Assembly (NCBI GenBank): GCA_964572845.1 | Contig: CAZNFX010000002.1 | Location: 248,001 to 312,000 of the forward strand | Length of the DNA stretch: 64,000 bases | Reading direction: 5' to 3' | Source: Bin55 sp964572845 | Lineage (GTDB): Bacteria; Pseudomonadota; Gammaproteobacteria; Pseudomonadales; Azotimanducaceae | Part shown: piece by piece, positions 47,097-56,708 of the stretch | How the letters are laid out: each line of letters opens with the position of its first letter | Position numbering within the stretch: position 1 is the stretch's first letter | Position numbers and translations under genes: made by a program | The notes under the pieces: generated by a model | Database searches by the model: none | Told to the model about the DNA's origin: nothing | Seen by the model: only the letters and a program-made list of their open reading frames with translations

Positions 47097-47783
47097 ATGA
47101 AGAAATCTATTGGTCTACTTGTCTTGGTGTGGATGTTTGCATGGATGCCCCACACGAACGCCGAGGACATCGAAATATCGGCAAATGTAACCCTATCGTC
47201 GGACTACTCGTTCCGAGGCTGGTCACAGACGACCCGCGACCCGGCGATCCAAGGCGGCTTTGACGTCGAGTTTGAAGAGGGATTCTCGCTTGGCACCTGG
47301 GCTTCGAACGTAAATTTTGGGTCGAGCACGACCATGGAATGGGATTTGTATGCGGGGTACTCCTCTTCCTTTAACGACGATGTCAGTTGGAGCGTATCGG
47401 TTATTCGCTTCGAATACCCCAGTGAAGGTGATGCCTTCGACTATGTCGAACTTGGCGGCAGCGTGTCTTATATGTCATTCACAGCAGGCTTGATGCTGTC
47501 TCCATCGTATTTGGGAGACAATGGACCCTCGTTTCAATATCCCTATTTCGATTACTCGAGGGAATTGAATGACGATGTCACGTTCGACTTTCATGTTGGA
47601 CTTAGCATGGTGGACGAAGACGACTTCTTTGGTGATGGCAATGACAGCTACATCGACTTCAGCGCTTCTCTCACAACGCCATTCAATGGGATCGACATAT
47701 CGGCTGCGATCGTTGGAACCAATCTCGACGATACTCCGGATACAGAGCCACGGCTCGTAGTCTCTTTCTCGAAGAGTCTCTGA
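47097..47783 (+). CDS. TorF/Gcw_chp-family outer-membrane protein, copy 1
   Basis: A 228-residue protein with a signal peptide (MKKSIGLLVLVWMFAWMPHTNA, cleavage before EDIEIS). The opening SANVTLSSDYSFRGWSQTTR is the signature of this family, followed by beta-hairpin-like alternation (GTWASNVNFG, WDLYAGYSS, SPSYLGDN). It ends VVSFSKSL. It is a predicted small porin-like barrel (TorF/TIGR02001 type). A near-identical pattern follows in copy 2. Promoter elements are not clear, though a TATAAA lies at 47056-47061. Confidence 0.88.
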   Translation: MKKSIGLLVLVWMFAWMPHTNAEDIEISANVTLSSDYSFRGWSQTTRDPAIQGGFDVEFEEGFSLGTWASNVNFGSSTTMEWDLYAGYSSSFNDDVSWSVSVIRFEYPSEGDAFDYVELGGSVSYMSFTAGLMLSPSYLGDNGPSFQYPYFDYSRELNDDVTFDFHVGLSMVDEDDFFGDGNDSYIDFSASLTTPFNGIDISAAIVGTNLDDTPDTEPRLVVSFSKSL

Positions 47784-48115
47784 TACACATTCCACTCGAA
47801 GCCCTTTGTCGGTTCTCTAGAGTGGTAGCCTGGCTAGAAGTTGTGGTAGTCAACTATTAGAAGACTACCGGGACACTCTTGTGTGTCTAGTGGATGGACA
47901 CGACTAAGTACCCCCAGACTTTGGCGAAACGCTTCGTTTGGAAGAGGTGCGGTTGAACAGATGCGACAAGTCGCATCGCTCGATTTGATTGATCTGAATC
48001 CTACGAAATTAGCTTCGGAGCGCTTGTGTGCCCTTGGCCAATTCGCAGCCAAGAAGTAAGGCAACCGCCAACAACATTGTTTGGGAAGAATGCAACTGTA
48101 CTCGCTAGAGAATCC
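47784..48115. other. Spacer between the tandem TorF-like genes
   Basis: These 332 bases hold no supported gene. The second gene's promoter or an internal regulatory region is expected here; I see no clear palindrome or terminator. Confidence 0.35.
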
Positions 48116-48802
48116 ATGAAGAAGACGTTTGCGTTTTTTGTTGTAGTTTGGACGCAAGTGTGTGTGCCTAATGCGATCGGCGAGGACTTCGAGACATCGG
48201 CAAATGTAACGCTCACCTCGGACTACACGTCTCGCGGTTGGTCTCAGACAACTCGTGACCCTGCAATTCAAGGTGGGTTCGACATGGAATTTAAAGAGGG
48301 ATTCTCGATTGGTACATGGGCTTCGAACGTGAATCTTGGGTCGAGCACAACAATGGAATGGAGTCTGTATGCCAGTTATTCCTATTCCTTCAGTGACGAC
48401 GCCACGTGCAAGGTAACAGTGTTTAGGATGGAATTTCCAAGTGAGGGTGATGCGTTCGATTTTGTCGAATTTGATGGCAGCATCACCTTCAAGTCTCTCA
48501 CGACTGGATTGACGCTGTCCCCGTCATATTCGGGCGCCAACGGTCCGTTCTTTCATTACCCCTACGTTCAGTACTCGACAGTCATAAGGGAGGATCTCAC
48601 GCTCGATCTCCACATAGGCTTAAATAAGGTTGATACCGACGATTACTTCGGCGTTGGGCACGATAGCTACCTCGACTTCAGCGCTTCTGTCACTAGGCCG
48701 TTCCATGGAATCGAGGTTTCCGCTGCGCTTGTTGGGACGAATTTAGACGACAGTCCCGACACGGAAGCTAGGATCGTGGTCTCGCTATCCAAGAGCTTGT
48801 GA
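48116..48802 (+). CDS. TorF/Gcw_chp-family outer-membrane protein, copy 2
   Basis: About 228 residues from ATG 48116 with signal peptide MKKTFAFFVVVWTQVCVP, cleaved before EDFETS. It aligns along its full length with copy 1: SANVTLTSDYTSRGWSQTTR, GTWASNVNLG, PSEGDAFDFVEF, NLDDSPDTEARIVVSLSKSL. The two genes are a tandem duplication. A longer frame from 48026 adds 30 residues with no signal or ribosome site and is rejected. Confidence 0.88.
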   Translation: MKKTFAFFVVVWTQVCVPNAIGEDFETSANVTLTSDYTSRGWSQTTRDPAIQGGFDMEFKEGFSIGTWASNVNLGSSTTMEWSLYASYSYSFSDDATCKVTVFRMEFPSEGDAFDFVEFDGSITFKSLTTGLTLSPSYSGANGPFFHYPYVQYSTVIREDLTLDLHIGLNKVDTDDYFGVGHDSYLDFSASVTRPFHGIEVSAALVGTNLDDSPDTEARIVVSLSKSL

Positions 48803-49048
48803 ATTGAGTTCGCACAAGGACTGAGCAAGACTCAATTTTGAATCGTTGATGCATGTGGAAGGCTGCAATCCACCAGTCAACATGTTAGAGCGACGACTTT
48901 CCCAGTCTTTTGGATTCGCTGGTGAAGTGCATTCAAAGTCCGGTGAAGGATTTCCGCTGAGTAGGCTCAATGCAGAGCGTAAAAACGATTAAGATAGCCT
49001 GAATCACTGATGCTAGGAAAGTTGCACTCTGGCAGTGAGTGCTCAAGT

Positions 49049-52000
49049 ATGGAGTTATCCGACAAGTACACCAGGACGGAAGGCTCAATTTGGATTGGTG
49101 GTGTTCAAGCCATCGTTCGGCTATTGCTTGAGCAAAGCAAATTGGATTCCGAAAGAGGTCTTCGAACCGCGGGTTTTGTAAGCGGTTACAGGGGATCTCC
49201 CCTTGGCGGCGTCGATCAAACGCTGCAGAGGGAGGCTAAATTTCTCGAGGCTGCCAACGTACATTTTGAACCAGGTGTCAACGAAGACTTGGCCGCAACG
49301 GCCGTATGGGGCACCCAACAAACGAACCTCTATCCAGATGCTCGCTACGACGGAGTGTTTGGACTTTGGTATGGCAAGTCGCCAGGATTGGATAGATCGG
49401 GTGATGTCTTCCGGCACGCAAACAATGCGGGCACCTGTCCCCGTGGCGGGGTTGTAGCCATCGTCGGCGACGACCCAGCTTGCAAGTCGTCGACACTCCC
49501 ATCCGCTAGCGCGGGACCACTGCGCGAATTCCAGGTCCCGATTCTGGTTCCCTCCGATGTCGGAGACCTGATCCGTCTTGGTTTGGCAGGATGGGCTCTG
49601 TCGCGCTACTCCGGTTGCTGGGCAGCACTGACAGCCGTGACAGCCGTAATGGACAGCGCTGCGTCAATTCCCCTTGAAGAATTCAGCTCGCAATACGTGG
49701 AGCCACCACACGATTTCGACCCGCACATTCGATTGCTAGACACCCCGCGCGAGCAGGAATCTCGCATGTTGCAGAAAGTTGCGCTGGCAGCACGATTTGC
49801 TACGGTAAACAACCTTAACGAAATCTGTGTAGACTCGCCAACGCCCAACATTGTCTTGGTCGGAACGGGCAAGGCTTACACAGACATGCGTCAAGCGCTT
49901 CGAAATCTGGGATTTCGCAGCGACTATGCAATTGCGAACGCTGGGATTCGAGTCGTCAGGATGGGCATGGTATGGCCGCTTGATGACATGCACCTACGCA
50001 GACTCTTGAAAAACGGCCAAAAAATCCTCGTTGTCGAAGGAAAGGGCAACTTTCTCGAAGAAAACCTGAAAACAGCTCTCTATGGGAGCAATGCGCCAGA
50101 AATCCAGGGCAAATCCGATGCAGCAGACAGCTGCCTGTTGCCGACTATAGGCGAACCGAACAGCGACGACATACTGAGGACCTTAGCAGACTATTTCGCT
50201 CAAAATGAGATCGCTCTCCCCACAGAGATTGACTTGGATCTTCGGTATGCGACACCAGACATGGAGCCGCCGGAGTCTGCGAACGAATCGCGGAAACCAC
50301 TGTTCTGCCCTGGTTGTCCCCATAGTGTTTCTACCCAGCTTCCCGAAGGAAGCCGAGCGTTGGCTGGAATTGGATGTCACTACATGGTTCAGTGGATGGA
50401 CCGCAACACCTACACATTCACGCACATGGGTGGCGAAGGAGTCAATTGGATTGGCCAAGCGCCATTCACCGACGAGAAGCACATTTTCGTAAATCTTGGG
50501 GATGGCACCTATTTTCACTCTGGATTGATGGCAATTAGGGCAGCTGTTGCGGCCAAAGTGAACGTTACGTACAAGTTGCTCTACAACGATGCGGTTGCAA
50601 TGACCGGTGGCCAGCAAGTTGAGGGACAACTGACCGTCGACGATGTTGTACGCCAGTTGAGTGCGGAAAACGTGGAAGAAATCCACATTGTCACCGATGA
50701 TCCGCTGCGATATGAGGGCAAGCCCTATAGAGTCTCACATCGAGATGAATTGAACGAAGTTCAGGAACGAATGCGTGAGGTGCCTGGCTGTTCAGTGCTG
50801 ATCTATGATCAAGTTTGCGCAAACGAGGAACGTAGGCGTCGCAAGCGAGGTCGCGCTCCTGCGAAAACGAAGCGTGTTGTGATTAACGACGCTGTCTGCG
50901 AAGGATGCGGGGACTGCACGCGCGTCTCGATGTGTAGCGCGATTGAACCGGTTGTCACAGATTTCGGCGTTAAGCGGAGAATCAATCAGACTGCGTGCAA
51001 TCAGGACATGAGCTGCATGAAGGGCTACTGCCCTGCAATGATGGAGATTGATGCAGACCTCCGTACACCAACGCGAGAACCCGTCGACATTGGTGAGTTG
51101 TCAGATCCCATCCAACCCCTGCCTACGCATGCGAACGTTCTTGCTGCCGGTGTCGGAGGGACTGGAATTGTGACGCTTAGCCAGGTGCTCGGAACGGCGG
51201 CGCACATGGAAGGCAAGTACGCTTCCACACTGGACATGACGGGGTTGGCGCAGAAGGGCGGAGCGGTCTTTGCCCACGTGCGAATCGACACTGAACCCGT
51301 GTTGAGAACGCAAATTCCCATGCGAGCCGCCGATGTTCTTCTTGCTTCTGACGCTGTCACATCGGCGTCGAAGGAGTCTGTTGCGCTGTTGAGTGAATAC
51401 CGCACGAAGTGCGTCGTCAACACACACCAGATCCCAACTTCAAAGTTTGTACTAGATCGCGAACGAGACTTCATTGGATCCGACCTGCTTGGCAATCTCA
51501 AGGCGTGCACGAAGTCGCTGGAGACCATTGATGCCGATCGACTGGCTGCACGCGTATGCGGGTCGAGCACTACCGCCAATATGGCGCTTCTCGGTTTCGC
51601 CTGGCAAAAAGGGCTGATACCACTGCAGGCTGAAAGCATTGAGCGAACTCTCGAATTGAATGGAACATTGGTTGAAGACAACATTCTGGCCTTTCGATGC
51701 GGGCGAAAGTTCGCACTCGACTCCTCCTTTATGGGTTTTGCCGACCGACCGGACGAGGCTATGTTCCCTTTCAAGAAGCGGAGCTTGCAAGAACTTATCG
51801 ATGACCGAGTTCAAGACCTCACCGAATATCAAGGCTTGAAATACGCGAATAGACTGCGGGATTTCGCGAACACGATCCAACAGGCGGAAGGCAACACTCA
51901 ATCCGCGAACGATCAGCTGGCAACGGCTGCTGTTGAGACCTATTTCAAGCTGCTAGCCACCAAGGATGAGTACGAAGTAGCCCGCTTGCTCACTCACAGA

Positions 52001-52441
52001 CGCTACAAGAGCTTTCTCTCAGAACGGTTCGTCAATATTCGTCGAAAGTCGTATGCGCTTGCACCAACTTGGCTTCCAGGCACGACCAAATCCAAAGTGC
52101 GATTTGGCCCGTGGTTAGGAGTGGCTCTCAAGCTTCTTTCAAAGTTCAAATGGGTAAGGGGAACGCCGTTTGATGTCTTCAAGTACTCGGCGGAAAGAAA
52201 ATTCGAACGATTCCTCCGAAGCGATTTTGAAGCGAAGATGACGAATGTCTGCGAGAACCTCACTGATGACAATCTGCACGTTGCGATGGAGCTGATTCAT
52301 TGCTACAGTGAAGTTCGTGGGTTTGGACATGTCAAGGAAGAGTGGTGGGATAGCGTAAAGCAGCGGATCGAAGAGTTGGATAAAGCAATGACGACCGTAG
52401 AATCTCCCAAGGAATCGATTAGCGTAGCCTCGATTGCCTGA
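49049..52441 (+). CDS. Fused indolepyruvate:ferredoxin oxidoreductase (IorA/IorB)
   Basis: About 1130 residues. The chosen ATG 49049 begins the family-typical ELSDKYTRTEGSIWIGGVQA; an earlier frame from 49010 adds 13 residues. The N-terminal part has AGFVSGYRGSPLGGVDQTL. The thiamine-diphosphate domain centres on GDGTYFHSGLMAIR with LLYNDAVAMTGGQ. A ferredoxin-like cluster region carries CEGCGDC and CNQDMSC...YCPAM. The C-terminal gamma-like domain begins NVLAAGVGGTGIVTLSQVLG. It oxidises aryl or other 2-oxoacids to acyl-CoA. The c5-type cytochrome gene 50 bases downstream may be co-transcribed and accept electrons (inference). Confidence 0.93.
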   Translation: MELSDKYTRTEGSIWIGGVQAIVRLLLEQSKLDSERGLRTAGFVSGYRGSPLGGVDQTLQREAKFLEAANVHFEPGVNEDLAATAVWGTQQTNLYPDARYDGVFGLWYGKSPGLDRSGDVFRHANNAGTCPRGGVVAIVGDDPACKSSTLPSASAGPLREFQVPILVPSDVGDLIRLGLAGWALSRYSGCWAALTAVTAVMDSAASIPLEEFSSQYVEPPHDFDPHIRLLDTPREQESRMLQKVALAARFATVNNLNEICVDSPTPNIVLVGTGKAYTDMRQALRNLGFRSDYAIANAGIRVVRMGMVWPLDDMHLRRLLKNGQKILVVEGKGNFLEENLKTALYGSNAPEIQGKSDAADSCLLPTIGEPNSDDILRTLADYFAQNEIALPTEIDLDLRYATPDMEPPESANESRKPLFCPGCPHSVSTQLPEGSRALAGIGCHYMVQWMDRNTYTFTHMGGEGVNWIGQAPFTDEKHIFVNLGDGTYFHSGLMAIRAAVAAKVNVTYKLLYNDAVAMTGGQQVEGQLTVDDVVRQLSAENVEEIHIVTDDPLRYEGKPYRVSHRDELNEVQERMREVPGCSVLIYDQVCANEERRRRKRGRAPAKTKRVVINDAVCEGCGDCTRVSMCSAIEPVVTDFGVKRRINQTACNQDMSCMKGYCPAMMEIDADLRTPTREPVDIGELSDPIQPLPTHANVLAAGVGGTGIVTLSQVLGTAAHMEGKYASTLDMTGLAQKGGAVFAHVRIDTEPVLRTQIPMRAADVLLASDAVTSASKESVALLSEYRTKCVVNTHQIPTSKFVLDRERDFIGSDLLGNLKACTKSLETIDADRLAARVCGSSTTANMALLGFAWQKGLIPLQAESIERTLELNGTLVEDNILAFRCGRKFALDSSFMGFADRPDEAMFPFKKRSLQELIDDRVQDLTEYQGLKYANRLRDFANTIQQAEGNTQSANDQLATAAVETYFKLLATKDEYEVARLLTHRRYKSFLSERFVNIRRKSYALAPTWLPGTTKSKVRFGPWLGVALKLLSKFKWVRGTPFDVFKYSAERKFERFLRSDFEAKMTNVCENLTDDNLHVAMELIHCYSEVRGFGHVKEEWWDSVKQRIEELDKAMTTVESPKESISVASIA

Positions 52442-52491
52442 GTTGTTGTCTATAATCTGCGCTCCCTAACCAGTTCATTCGCGAGCCTGCA

Positions 52492-52932
52492 TTGATTCGA
52501 CGTTTCCTGATGATCTTGGGCGTAGCCTTGGTTGCACCTCTGTTGGTCGGAGACGAGGCCGACGAGTATCGCGAGGCTGTTGCCGAACGTCTCAAACCCT
52601 TTGGCAAGTCATGCTTGGAGGGTCAAGAATGTGGCTCAGCTGCTCCCATGCCTACTGAATTCGGAGTTGGTCTGTCGGGCAAGGGTGTGTACGACAAGTA
52701 TTGTTCGCTCTGCCACGAAACCGGACTCAACGATGCGCCGCTAGTGGCAAGCGATGCTTGGGACGAGCGAATTGCGAAGGGCGCAGCAGTTGTGTTCGCA
52801 AATACGAAGCAGGGCTTCAACGAAAACAAGATGCCAGCGAAGGGCAACTGTTTGGACTGCACGGATGACGAGCTAAGAGCCGCAATTGACTATATGGTCA
52901 CCGGGGACGAAGACGGAAAGGCCTTTCCATAG
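52492..52932 (+). CDS. Exported c5-type cytochrome c
   Basis: A 146-residue protein starting at TTG 52492, with a signal peptide (MIRRFLMILGVALVAPLLVG). Heme is held by CSLCH (71-75); the distal axial Met is in ENKMPAKG (near residue 114). The NCLDCTDDELRAAIDYM segment has the extra Cys pair typical of c5 cytochromes. It sits in the periplasm as an electron carrier. Just downstream of the indolepyruvate oxidoreductase, it may be in one unit with it. Confidence 0.9.
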   Translation: MIRRFLMILGVALVAPLLVGDEADEYREAVAERLKPFGKSCLEGQECGSAAPMPTEFGVGLSGKGVYDKYCSLCHETGLNDAPLVASDAWDERIAKGAAVVFANTKQGFNENKMPAKGNCLDCTDDELRAAIDYMVTGDEDGKAFP

Positions 52933-53169
52933 ATTTGAGTGCTAAGCGGCATTTGATTGATAGTGCCAATGGGAATACAGTCGAAACTCTGCTTGGCTCA
53001 TCGCGGCAAGGGTTCCTTGAATTTATCGATGTCGAGCATTGCGGCACCGTGGCATATCTGTGTGAGTCACTTTAAGATTTCTGAATCCGTCTTGAGCACT
53101 CGGCATATTGAGGGTGGAGGTTTCCTGAGACTTTCCCATGCATCGCAGAATTCGTAGAGGAGAACATAT

Positions 53170-53508
53170 ATGAAGCTGATCACTGCTATTGTCAAGCCTT
53201 TCAAGCTTGACGATGTAAGGGAAGCATTGTCAAAGGTAGGCGTTGCCGGAATGACCGTAACCGAGGTCAAGGGATTTGGTCGCCAAAAGGGTCACACGGA
53301 ACTCTACCGTGGAGCCGAGTATGTTGTCGACTTCCTGCCGAAGGTCAAGATTGAAGTCGCAGTGGACGATGGAATCGTCGATCAGTGCATTGATGCCATC
53401 TGCGAGACAGCAAATACCGGCAAAGTAGGCGATGGCAAGATCTGGATTGTGGAGCTCGGCGACGTCGTACGCATCCGAACCGGAGAAACCGGCACCGACG
53501 CTCTATAG
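53170..53508 (+). CDS. P-II nitrogen regulatory protein
   Basis: A 112-residue P-II protein. It starts MKLITAIVKPFKLDDVREAL, and the T-loop tyrosine Y51 (RGAEYVVDFLPK), the uridylylation site, is present. The C-terminus GDGKIWIVELGDVVRIRTGE binds ATP and 2-oxoglutarate. It senses nitrogen and carbon status. It could be GlnB or GlnK; no amtB or glnA lies next to it, so the paralogue cannot be named safely. It has its own promoter region of ~237 bases. Confidence 0.95.
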   Translation: MKLITAIVKPFKLDDVREALSKVGVAGMTVTEVKGFGRQKGHTELYRGAEYVVDFLPKVKIEVAVDDGIVDQCIDAICETANTGKVGDGKIWIVELGDVVRIRTGETGTDAL

Positions 53509-53620
53509 ACCCCTGAACTGACGAATTCACGCTTCGCCAATTCTCGATCTAGCCTCTGCTCGATAGTGGGCGGAGAACGCAATTGCATTTCAATCCCCCT
53601 CGAAATGTTCCACATCTAGC

Positions 53621-54988
53621 ATGAAGTACGTCTCAACGCGGGGTGCAAGTTCGGCCGTACCCTTCCGTGAGGCCGTAACACTTGGGCAAGCAAACGACGG
53701 TGGTTTGCTAATGCCCAACGAAATTCCAAATGTTGTGGAACGCAACAATTCCTGGAGGAAGTTGAGCTTTGCCGATCTAGCCATCGAGATTGCAGCTCTT
53801 TATGCTCCGGACATTCCACGTGACCAGATGTCGCGACTTATGTACGGCTCGTTTTCCACATTTTCTTCGCCCCAGGTTGTACCCCTGCGCGAACTGAACG
53901 ATTGCTTCATTCTGGAGCTCTTCCACGGTCCGACATTGGCATTCAAGGACATTGCTCTGCAAGTACTCGGTCGATTGTTTGAGCTGATACTGGAAGAAGA
54001 CGATTCCTACCTGAACATTCTGGGTGCGACGAGTGGAGATACCGGCAGCGCCGCTATAGCTGGCGTCAAGGACCGAAAGCGACTCAACATATTCGTAATG
54101 TTTCCAGAGGGGCGAACCTCATTGCTTCAGGAACTGCAAATGACCACGGTGCAGAGCTCGAATACTCATTGCATCGGAATTCGCGGAAGTTTCGACGACT
54201 GCCAACGAATCATGAAATCGATATTCGAAGATGTCCAGTTCAAGAGTCGACACCGTTTAGGGGCGGTGAATTCCATCAACTGGGCGCGTCTCATGGTGCA
54301 GGTTGTCTACTACTACTTTGCGTCGCTGAAGTTCAACGAACCGGTTTCCTTCTCAGTGCCCACAGGCAATTTCGGAAACATTCTGTCGGGCATGATTGCC
54401 AAGAAAATGGGAGCTCCCATTGAACGGTTCATATTGGGAACGAACGAGAACGATGTATTGTTCAAATTCTTCAATACGGGTGTCTATGAGCGTGGACACG
54501 TCCACCCTACACTTAGTCCTTCGATGGACATCCAGGTGGCTAGCAATTTGGAGCGGTACGTCTACCTGCAAATGCATGGTGACAGTGTTGCTTTGACTCG
54601 GTTCATGGATAGCTTCTCGAGAACTGGTCGTGCCAAGCTAGATGGCCACCCAGAGAACGATGAAACCGTAAGAGCTAAACGAATTGATACCCCTCAGTGC
54701 TTGCAGACAATCAAGCAAGTTTGGCAAGAATCGGGATACCTCCTGGATCCGCACTCCGCGGTAGGCGTAGCAGCAGCCCGATCAGTCAATTTGGATCCGC
54801 CGATCGTGTGCCTGGCTACGGCACATCCGGTCAAGTTTCCCGATGCAATCTCGCAGGCTACAGGTGGCCCGCCACCTTCGCATCCTTCCTTGCTTGAACT
54901 CGACCAAGCGACTGCCCGCAAGAAGGTTCTTCCCTCAAGTGAAGACAGCGTCCGAGACTACATAGAAGAGATCCTGGAGAACTCCTAG
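53621..54988 (+). CDS. thrC: Threonine synthase
   Basis: A 455-residue PLP enzyme of the proteobacterial long type. It opens MKYVSTRG and has the PLP-lysine motif HGPTLAFKD (Lys109), then GATSGDTGSAAIAG and FPEGRTS for phosphate binding. It makes threonine from O-phosphohomoserine. It ends with TAG 54986-54988, which overlaps the TAG stop of the convergent HAD phosphatase within the palindrome CTAG. Confidence 0.95.
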   Translation: MKYVSTRGASSAVPFREAVTLGQANDGGLLMPNEIPNVVERNNSWRKLSFADLAIEIAALYAPDIPRDQMSRLMYGSFSTFSSPQVVPLRELNDCFILELFHGPTLAFKDIALQVLGRLFELILEEDDSYLNILGATSGDTGSAAIAGVKDRKRLNIFVMFPEGRTSLLQELQMTTVQSSNTHCIGIRGSFDDCQRIMKSIFEDVQFKSRHRLGAVNSINWARLMVQVVYYYFASLKFNEPVSFSVPTGNFGNILSGMIAKKMGAPIERFILGTNENDVLFKFFNTGVYERGHVHPTLSPSMDIQVASNLERYVYLQMHGDSVALTRFMDSFSRTGRAKLDGHPENDETVRAKRIDTPQCLQTIKQVWQESGYLLDPHSAVGVAAARSVNLDPPIVCLATAHPVKFPDAISQATGGPPPSHPSLLELDQATARKKVLPSSEDSVRDYIEEILENS

Positions 54989-55692
54989 ACGTTGTTGAGC
55001 TCTTCCACTACAGCGGGAACTTGAGCGAGTTCTTCAACGACCCGTGTGGCGAGCTTGGAAACCTCTCTCTTGCGTCCGCGATCACGGATTTGAAGTTGGA
55101 TCGTATGCATACCCACGCTATTGGCACACTCGATGTCGTCGATTGGATGATCGCCGACATGCACTGCTTCCATGGGCATTGCGCCAACTTGCGAGAGAAC
55201 TACCAGGAACATGCTTGGATTGGGTTTGGACGCAAGTACGTGAGAGGCCGAAATGGAAATGTCGAAGTACTTTCCCAATGGCGATTTGCTCACATCCGAA
55301 GTACCGTTGGTGATTGAAGCAAGTTCGTACTTTTGACCTAAAGTTGCCAGAACCTCCTCGGCCTTGTCGAACAGTTGGAAACGGTTGCGACGCCCATGGA
55401 AAATTCCCAGTGCTGATAGAGCAAGCCCATGGGATGCGACTGCTTCGATGTTGCACTTGTTCAGGATTCGTTCGAGAACAGCAAGGCGTACCTTGTTGAG
55501 GTCATACCGAATCTGCGGCCGTTCCTCGAGTACTTGCGCACGGACACTGGAACCGAATCGACGGTAGCTTGCCTCAAACTCCGGCACACGGCCCTGCAGC
55601 CAATGCACCATGTCGGATTCGGCTTCTGAAATAACGGGAAGGTTGTCCCAAAGCGTGTCGTCCAAGTCGAACGTTACAAGCTTGATGGTCAC
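54985..55692 (-). CDS. HAD-family phosphatase, YigB-like
   Basis: A 235-residue HAD hydrolase starting at GTG 55692. Motif I is FDLDDTLWDN, motif II ITNGTSD, a Lys in LASKPNPSMF, and motif IV HVGDHPIDDIECAN. In enterobacteria and pseudomonads this locus neighbour dephosphorylates FMN or related phosphates (YigB), so that is the best guess. Its start overlaps the xerC stop by four bases (GTGA), showing translational coupling. Confidence 0.9.
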   Translation of the reverse strand: MTIKLVTFDLDDTLWDNLPVISEAESDMVHWLQGRVPEFEASYRRFGSSVRAQVLEERPQIRYDLNKVRLAVLERILNKCNIEAVASHGLALSALGIFHGRRNRFQLFDKAEEVLATLGQKYELASITNGTSDVSKSPLGKYFDISISASHVLASKPNPSMFLVVLSQVGAMPMEAVHVGDHPIDDIECANSVGMHTIQLQIRDRGRKREVSKLATRVVEELAQVPAVVEELNNV

Positions 55693-56630
55693 TTGGGATC
55701 GCTGTCTTTGAGGCGTGCACGAGGATGAGAGCGGTCGTAGACCTTTGCTAGCTGCTGAAAATCCATGTGTGTGTAGATTTGCGTAGTGTCTAAGCTCTCG
55801 TGTCCTAGCAATTCCTGAACTGCTCGCAAGTCGCTGCTGCTCTCCAGTAAGTGGCTTGCAAAGCAGTGTCGAAGCAGATGTGGATGAACCCCGTCGTTGG
55901 ATAGGATTCTTAGTCCAGCTTTCTTAACGATGTCCTGAACGGTTCTCCGCGCAATTCTATTGTTCTTTCGACCTGTGAATACGGGGTGTTGTGGCGAGCA
56001 GCCGACGCGAGAGTCGAGCCATCGCTTGAGAGCTTCCTGGGCATGTGCCCCAATGGGTACGAGCCGAGTCTTATTTCCTTTCCCGGTGACTGTCGCATGG
56101 CCGGAGCGCAAATCTAGATTTCCGATGTCCAGAGCTACTACTTCGGCCAAGCGAAGGCCGCTGGAATAAAGCAGTTCAAGTAGAGCTCTATTTCGAAGCG
56201 ACATTGGGCTGTCTCCCGATTCGCTGACCAAGCGAGTCGCGGCGTCTACATCTAATACGTGAGGGAGCCTGCGCGGCGCTTTGGGTGCCTTGACGTGGAC
56301 AGCAGGATTGTGCTGCAAGCGACCCTGCCGTACCTGAAAGTTCAAAAAGCTTCTTAGCGCGGAAAGGTTTTGCGTGATCGAAATTGGTGACAACTCCAGC
56401 TCCCGCAAATAAAGGACATGGTCGCGCACATGCTGGATGCTCACGTCGGTTGGATCTGGTGGAGCCGATACCTTGGCAAATCGCGAGACCGAGTGGCGGT
56501 AGGAATCCAGCGTTCGTTGGGAGAGCCGACGCTCGGTATTCAGATGGTGAAGAAATTCGTCAATCAGGTCTGCCCAAACTTCAGACTCTTTGGACTTTGT
56601 TTGTCCGGGTTTCTCTTTGGTGGCATCCAT
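55689..56630 (-). CDS. xerC: Site-specific tyrosine recombinase XerC
   Basis: A 313-residue tyrosine recombinase. An N-terminal SAM-like domain (FLHHLNTERRLSQRTLDSYR) precedes the catalytic core with R160 (SGLRLAE), K184 (TGKGNK), H251-x-x-R254 (HLLRH), H277 (LGHES) and nucleophile Y286 (QIYTHMD). With XerD it resolves chromosome dimers at dif. Its place after DUF484 and before the HAD gene is the usual gammaproteobacterial order, which supports XerC over other integrases. Confidence 0.95.
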   Translation of the reverse strand: MDATKEKPGQTKSKESEVWADLIDEFLHHLNTERRLSQRTLDSYRHSVSRFAKVSAPPDPTDVSIQHVRDHVLYLRELELSPISITQNLSALRSFLNFQVRQGRLQHNPAVHVKAPKAPRRLPHVLDVDAATRLVSESGDSPMSLRNRALLELLYSSGLRLAEVVALDIGNLDLRSGHATVTGKGNKTRLVPIGAHAQEALKRWLDSRVGCSPQHPVFTGRKNNRIARRTVQDIVKKAGLRILSNDGVHPHLLRHCFASHLLESSSDLRAVQELLGHESLDTTQIYTHMDFQQLAKVYDRSHPRARLKDSDPK

Positions 56631-56708
56631 TGCAGAAGGGTGCTGAATCGAAGGCTTGGACCTAGCAAGTGCGCTGATTTGCGGGCGTCAAAGCGTCGGG
56701 TCGATTTG

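Noticed and set aside
55689..56630. xerC as a mobile-element integrase
   Set aside because: It lies in the conserved dapF-DUF484-xerC-HAD chromosomal order, so it is the housekeeping recombinase.
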